From NCBI GenBank assembly GCA_033782935.1, contig JAWQEG010001359.1:726001-790000 (forward strand): 64,000 bases of DNA, given 5' to 3'. This DNA comes from Petrolisthes cinctipes (Eukaryota > Arthropoda > Malacostraca > Decapoda > Porcellanidae). Positions 60,646 through 64,000 of the stretch are shown here, in pieces (within the stretch, counting starts at the first letter, position 1; every line of letters starts with the position of its first letter). Both the position numbers and the translations under genes were made by a program. The notes under the pieces are model-generated. The model saw nothing but the letters and a program-made list of their open reading frames with translations. It ran no database searches and was not told the DNA's origin.

Positions 60646-62446
60646 CTATTCGTTTGGGTGCTGGCATAATCTTCCTTTATGTCCTAATTCATGGCAGTGT
60701 CCACACCTCAGTCTGTGATCGAACCTGCAGGTAGCCTGTCTATGGTTTAATTCCCCGCAGTTAAAACACCCATATTTTAATGCAGTATGGCGTTGTGTGT
60801 TGCGGGAACCGGGTTGAGACTGGGATTGCCCACCCATGTGGCGCTTAAATGTTGAGGCGTAGCTGACTGCTGCCCCCTCTGGCGCGTGCATGGTGACCCC
60901 TGTGTGCGACATGTGCCCACGGAGCCTCGGTGCGAGGCCGTGGTGCAGCAGTATGGTATTCCGAGCTGCTAGGGTGGCGAAACGAGGCGGTACCTCGGGG
61001 GGCAGGGCCGGGTGATAGACGCGGGGCAGCACCGGGGATCTGCATGGTAGGTGGGGGTTGCCGTGCAGTAGTCGGAATGGCGAGGGGGTTGTCGTGATAG
61101 CACGGTTTGTGAAGTCGTATTATTGTATACCTTCCTCGGAGCTTTCTTGATTACATTCCAGTTTTTATATAATCGAAATTCAGGACACTGTGCTTCTATT
61201 GAACCTAACAGCCTGATGGCGCCTAGTCGGTTTAACACTGGTCTATTATCGTCACCATCGAAACACATGTCGTCTTGTTCACCAGTGCTAAGTCTGAAGT
61301 AGGGTAGAGTTTTAATTATTGAGATGCCATTTGATTTTCCCCACTTAAGTAAGTGTTCGTTGTAAGTCTCGATTTGGTCTTTAAATTGTTGTTCCATTGT
61401 AGGGGGAACTACCTGACATACATATATTTTCATTTCATAGTTTTTGTCTTTCAGGTCACTTATCAACGAGCCTAAGTTGTCAAGAATATTTTCACTGGGT
61501 GACTCTTCAATAATGTCATGAATACCAGAATGTATCACGCACTCAGTCAGAATCCAGTTAAGTTTTTCAGAGATCCAGCTTCTGAGCAGGTCAAAATTAG
61601 CGCGTGTATGGTCCTTACTGAGCAGTTTTCACCGAGGTCGCTGCGTAGAACTCTGCGTAGATTAATGTCCCCCAGGAGTAGACAGTGTGGAGGAAGTTGA
61701 TTGTTGTTCGGAGCCTGAGGTTGTTCCCTGCTGTTAGGACAAAGCTTTTGTTCCAGGTCATCCACTCGTTGCTGGAGTGCGGTGATGGTTTCGAATGCAG
61801 TCTTGACTTCCGTGTTCAGTAGGTCGATTTCCAAATCCTTAGTATGTAATTTAGCTTTGATGTTCTCAATGTCTAGGGCCATTTTTAATACATCTATTTC
61901 AGTCTTGTCACCGTGGGCTCCGTGAGGCGAGGTTGATGAGGTCAAGGCTTGAGTCGAGGCGTGGGTGTGTGTGATGCTGGGCGAATGTGTGCGTGTCTGT
62001 GGTACAGGCGAGAGGCGGGGCTGGGATGTATGGGGTGAGGTGGAGATGAAGGGAGAGGTGAGGATGTGGGCTGAGTTGGGGGTGTGGGGCGAGTTGGGGG
62101 TGTGGGGCGAGTTGAGGGTGTGAGACGAGTTGGAGGAATGAGGCTAGGTGGGGATGTGGGACAAGGTGGGGGTACAGTGTAAGGCGTGGGTGTGGTGCGT
62201 GGCGGAGATAGGGGGGGTGGCGGGGGTGTATGTACTGTCGGGAGAGAGACCTGGGACCCTGACAACAGGGTGGAGTTGCTGTGTCCCATGCGGGGAATAG
62301 TCTGGCCTGGTGTCGTTTTCCTCAGCGATTGGTGTATTATCCATTATCAAGTCTATAAGTTGCTCCTTGTTGACCCAGACTTTAGTTAATCCCAGTTCTC
62401 CACATCGCTTCTGTAGGTCAGATTTGTGGAATTTTAAAGGTAACAA
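60646..62446 (-). pseudogene. CR1/L2-like LINE ORF1: SAP-like, coiled-coil, esterase-like, two CCHC knuckles
   Basis: Pieces in changing frames, read from 62446 down. (a) An N-terminal helix-extended-helix (DLQKRCGELGL...EQLIDLIM), SAP-like. (b) A proline/threonine-rich linker (62289-61942). (c) A coiled coil and CLLLGDINLRRV (61945-61547). (d) VIHSGIHDI, VCQVVPPTM and a later LNRLGAIRLLGSI (61538-60969). (e) A C-terminal CFNCGELNHRQATC and CGHCHELGHKGRLC pair. Pieces c-d match the SGNH-esterase domain of CR1/L2 ORF1 proteins, but the catalytic serine of GDS is isoleucine and the DxxH histidine is not visible. At least three frameshifts separate the pieces. The product would be an RNA-binding protein. 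Confidence 0.75.
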
Positions 62447-62474
62447 ACGAATACCACTGTGGAATGGATCCTAA

Positions 62475-62509
62475 AATAATAAAGCCTTACAACTGTGGTT
62501 GGTTTGGAA
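62475..62509. repeat. Probable target-site duplication, 5' side of the CR1/L2-like LINE
   Basis: Partner of 57255-57289. It is bordered on both sides by a 33-bp direct repeat (62439-62471 and 62510-62542, GGTAACAAACRAATACCACT...), one copy of which belongs to the LINE 5' end. Confidence 0.65.
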
Positions 62510-62589
62510 GGTAACAAACAAATACCACTGTGGAATGGACCCAATGTTATTGTTATTATTATATTACAGACATCATGTGTGTGTACAAT

Positions 62590-62735
62590 GATAGGGTCTG
62601 TGTGTGTGTGTGTGTGTGTGTAGATTGAGAGGGTGTGTGTGTGTGTGTATGTGTGTACAATGATAGGGTAGTGTGTGTGTGTGTGTGTGTGTGTGTGTAC
62701 AATGATAGGGTAGTGTGTGTGTGTGTGTACAGAGG
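62590..62735. repeat. (TG)n-based repeat with TACAATGATAGGG units
   Basis: Four occurrences of TACAATGATAGGG separated by TG runs, upstream of the signal-peptide exon. Sequence TTATATTACAGACATCATGTG occurs both before (62560-62580) and after (62746-62768) this tract. Confidence 0.85.
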
Positions 62736-62763
62736 TTATTATTATTGTTATATTACAGACATC

Positions 62764-62842
62764 ATGTGTGGACGGAGTGTAATACTGATGATGGTGATGA
62801 TGGTGGTGATGGTGTTGGCTCTCACACCACCTGTTGATGCTG
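62764..62842 (+). CDS. Exon 1 of a secreted-protein gene: signal peptide
   Basis: ATG at 62764 opens 26 codons: MCGRSVI, a hydrophobic core of M, V and L residues, then ALTPPVDA with a plausible signal-peptidase site after A26. The exon ends G|GTAAGTTT (strong donor), phase 1. The frame continues exactly into exon 2 at 63801, where the split codon becomes Glu. The ATG is only a few bases after TTATATTACAG, which could itself be an acceptor of a 5' UTR intron. This is the only host gene I can support in the window. Product: extracellular or membrane protein; family not recognised. Confidence 0.65.
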
Positions 62843-62931
62843 GTAAGTTTGGTCATTATTGTTTGTTACTATTTGTGTGTGTGTGCGTGTGTGTGTGTGT
62901 GTGTGTGTGCAAAAAATAGAGAGGAAGGAAG

Positions 62932-63003
<72 letters not shown>

Positions 63004-63715
63004 CAGACATACAGACAGTGTTGTGATAAATAGTGTAGTAATAACCATATAGTGTATAATACCCAAACAATGTACTGTACAAGTAGACAAATACGATTGA
63101 GATATTATTGATTAAAATTACCCAAAAATATTGTCCTCCAAGTTACAGCGTTGGTGGTAAATCTGGAGCAACTGATTCCTCCAAACTATTCCAAGCAACA
63201 GATAACCATTACTTCTGTTGATATGGTCCTGCTGTTTCCTGGCATACTTTGGAGGAGTCAAGGTGCTCGAATGTATAAGAGACAGGAAAGGACAGAGTAT
63301 TAAGGAAGAGAAGGAAAAGAGAGGAATAGATAGTGTATGGAGGAGGTGAAGTAAAGGGAATAAGAAGGAAAGGAAGGTAAAGTATGAAGGAGTAGAAGGA
63401 GGTGGAAGGGAGACAAGAGAAGAGGGGTAATGTTAGAGGGGTAATGAGAAGAGAAAGTACGAGGGTAGAGAATGAAGGAGAAAAAGAAGGAGGAAAGGAG
63501 AGAAGAATGGAGAGAAGGAGGAAAAAAAGAAAGGAAGGAAGGAAGAAAGGAAGGAAGGAGGAAAAAATGAGAAAATTGGAGAGAAGGAGATAGGGAAGGA
63601 AGGAAGTAGGGAGGGAATGAAGGAGGGAAGGAGAAAAGAATGAAGGAAATGAGAGTGAGAAGAATGGAGAGATGGGGCAGAAATGTTGATATAAATAATA
63701 ATCCACTATTACCCC

Positions 63716-63770
<55 letters not shown>

Positions 63771-63800
63771 ACATCACTAACAACTTTCCTCTCTCACCAG
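62843..63800 (+). other. Intron 1 of the secreted-protein gene
   Basis: 958 bp, GT...AG. It contains (TG)n at 62868-62910 and 62936-63002, the foldback copy at 63165-63268, a purine-rich tract (63280-63680) and (GA)n at 63719-63768. ORFs on either strand are low-complexity artefacts. Confidence 0.6.
63165..63268. repeat. Foldback element, copy 2
   Basis: About 80 percent identical to 57516-57617, with the same hairpin layout, located in the intron of the gene at 62764-64000. Confidence 0.75.
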
Positions 63801-64000
63801 AATGTCCCGGCTACAACCAGTCATCCATGGTGTCTCAACAACCATTAGAGATGAACAAAATCGGTGAAGGTGTCATGGAGGCTAGGTTTCAGTTGTTGCC
63901 TCCACCTGATAATAATACCACGTGGGGGACAAGTCTCCACATCATGAAGCAAGACGATAAACAAACTCTGGCAACATTTGACATTGAGCACATTACCGGA
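63801..64000 (+). CDS. Exon 2 of the secreted-protein gene (cut by window end)
   Basis: Begins after CTAACAACTTTCCTCTCTCACCAG, a strong branch point, pyrimidine tract and acceptor. It stays open for all 200 bp in the only phase compatible with exon 1. The mature protein would start E-CPGYNQSSMVSQQPLEM, go on with EARFQLLPPPDNNTTWGTS (one NNT and one NQS glycosylation sequon) and run at least to TFDIEHITG. The alternating hydrophobic pattern suggests beta-strands, so a lectin-like sandwich is possible, but no signature motif supports a name. Confidence 0.65.

Larger units (their letters stand above)
57290..62474 (-). mobile_element. CR1/L2-like LINE, near full length, frameshifted
   Basis: Minus-strand element with ORF1 (about 62446-60646), ORF2 (about 60640-57810), a 3' UTR and an (ATTCTG)n tail at 57290-57318, typical of CR1/L2-type LINEs. 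It is flanked by 35-bp imperfect direct repeats (57255-57289 and 62475-62509, three mismatches) that look like a long target duplication. ORF1 has several frameshifts and ORF2 has one, so this copy is dead unless the shifts are assembly errors. Confidence 0.85.

Noticed and set aside
63209..63772. 187-codon S/F/L-rich minus-strand ORF
   Set aside because: Translation of a purine-rich intron tract and (GA)n.

Overview
This is a eukaryotic, repeat-dominated window. It is almost certainly from an arthropod, and I infer a decapod crustacean. The grounds are long interstitial (CCTAA)n/(TTAGG)n tracts (the arthropod telomere unit), arthropod-style LINE, Penelope-like, Helitron and hAT debris, GT-AG introns, dense (GA)n/(CA)n microsatellites and the absence of any operon-like layout. 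The species cannot be read from the sequence. I found no rRNA gene, no convincing functional tRNA gene, no CRISPR array and no prokaryotic gene.

Layout. (1) 1-10162 and 16792-29623 are one AT-rich tandem satellite with a 176-bp monomer. The monomer is itself an old dimer of two diverged 88-bp halves, and higher-order repeats of 529 and 650 bp occur. The many short minus-strand ORFs in it are by-products of the repeat. (2) 10163-16791 is a young, full-length LTR retrotransposon inserted into the satellite on the minus strand. Its LTRs differ at 1 of 714 positions, it has a CCAT target duplication, and it carries an intact 1497-codon gag-pol ORF. The RT is Ty3/gypsy type but the integrase lies BEFORE it, a Ty1/copia-like order recalling the Gmr1 group. 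(3) 29624-35580 holds minisatellites, a decayed LINE and a 1.4-kb interstitial telomere-like array, ending in a 79-bp exon-like block. (4) 35589-37239 looks like a Helitron shell containing a Penelope-like fragment, a PIF1/Helitron helicase tail and nested inverted repeats. (5) 37.6-46 kb is a nested set of transposons: an I-like LINE with RNase H, a gypsy LTR plus gag stump, a second copy of that LINE with an eight-fold 66-bp coding repeat, and an hAT-like insert. (6) 46-53.7 kb is mostly non-coding, with micro- and minisatellites; 51.9-53.2 kb is a second copy of the 33.0-35.5 kb segment without the telomere-like expansion. (7) 54134-57097 is an intact 987-codon LINE ORF with a 3' hairpin and poly-A. 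(8) 57290-62474 is a minus-strand CR1/L2-like LINE, nearly full length but frameshifted. (9) 62764-64000 is the start of the only host gene I can support: a signal-peptide exon, a 958-bp intron and a second exon cut by the window end.

Nearly all recognisable protein sequence belongs to transposons, and they act independently. The likeliest biologically unusual items are the intact gypsy element with copia-like domain order, the doubly dimeric satellite, the telomere-repeat expansion seen against an unexpanded paralogous segment, and the secreted-protein gene at the right edge.
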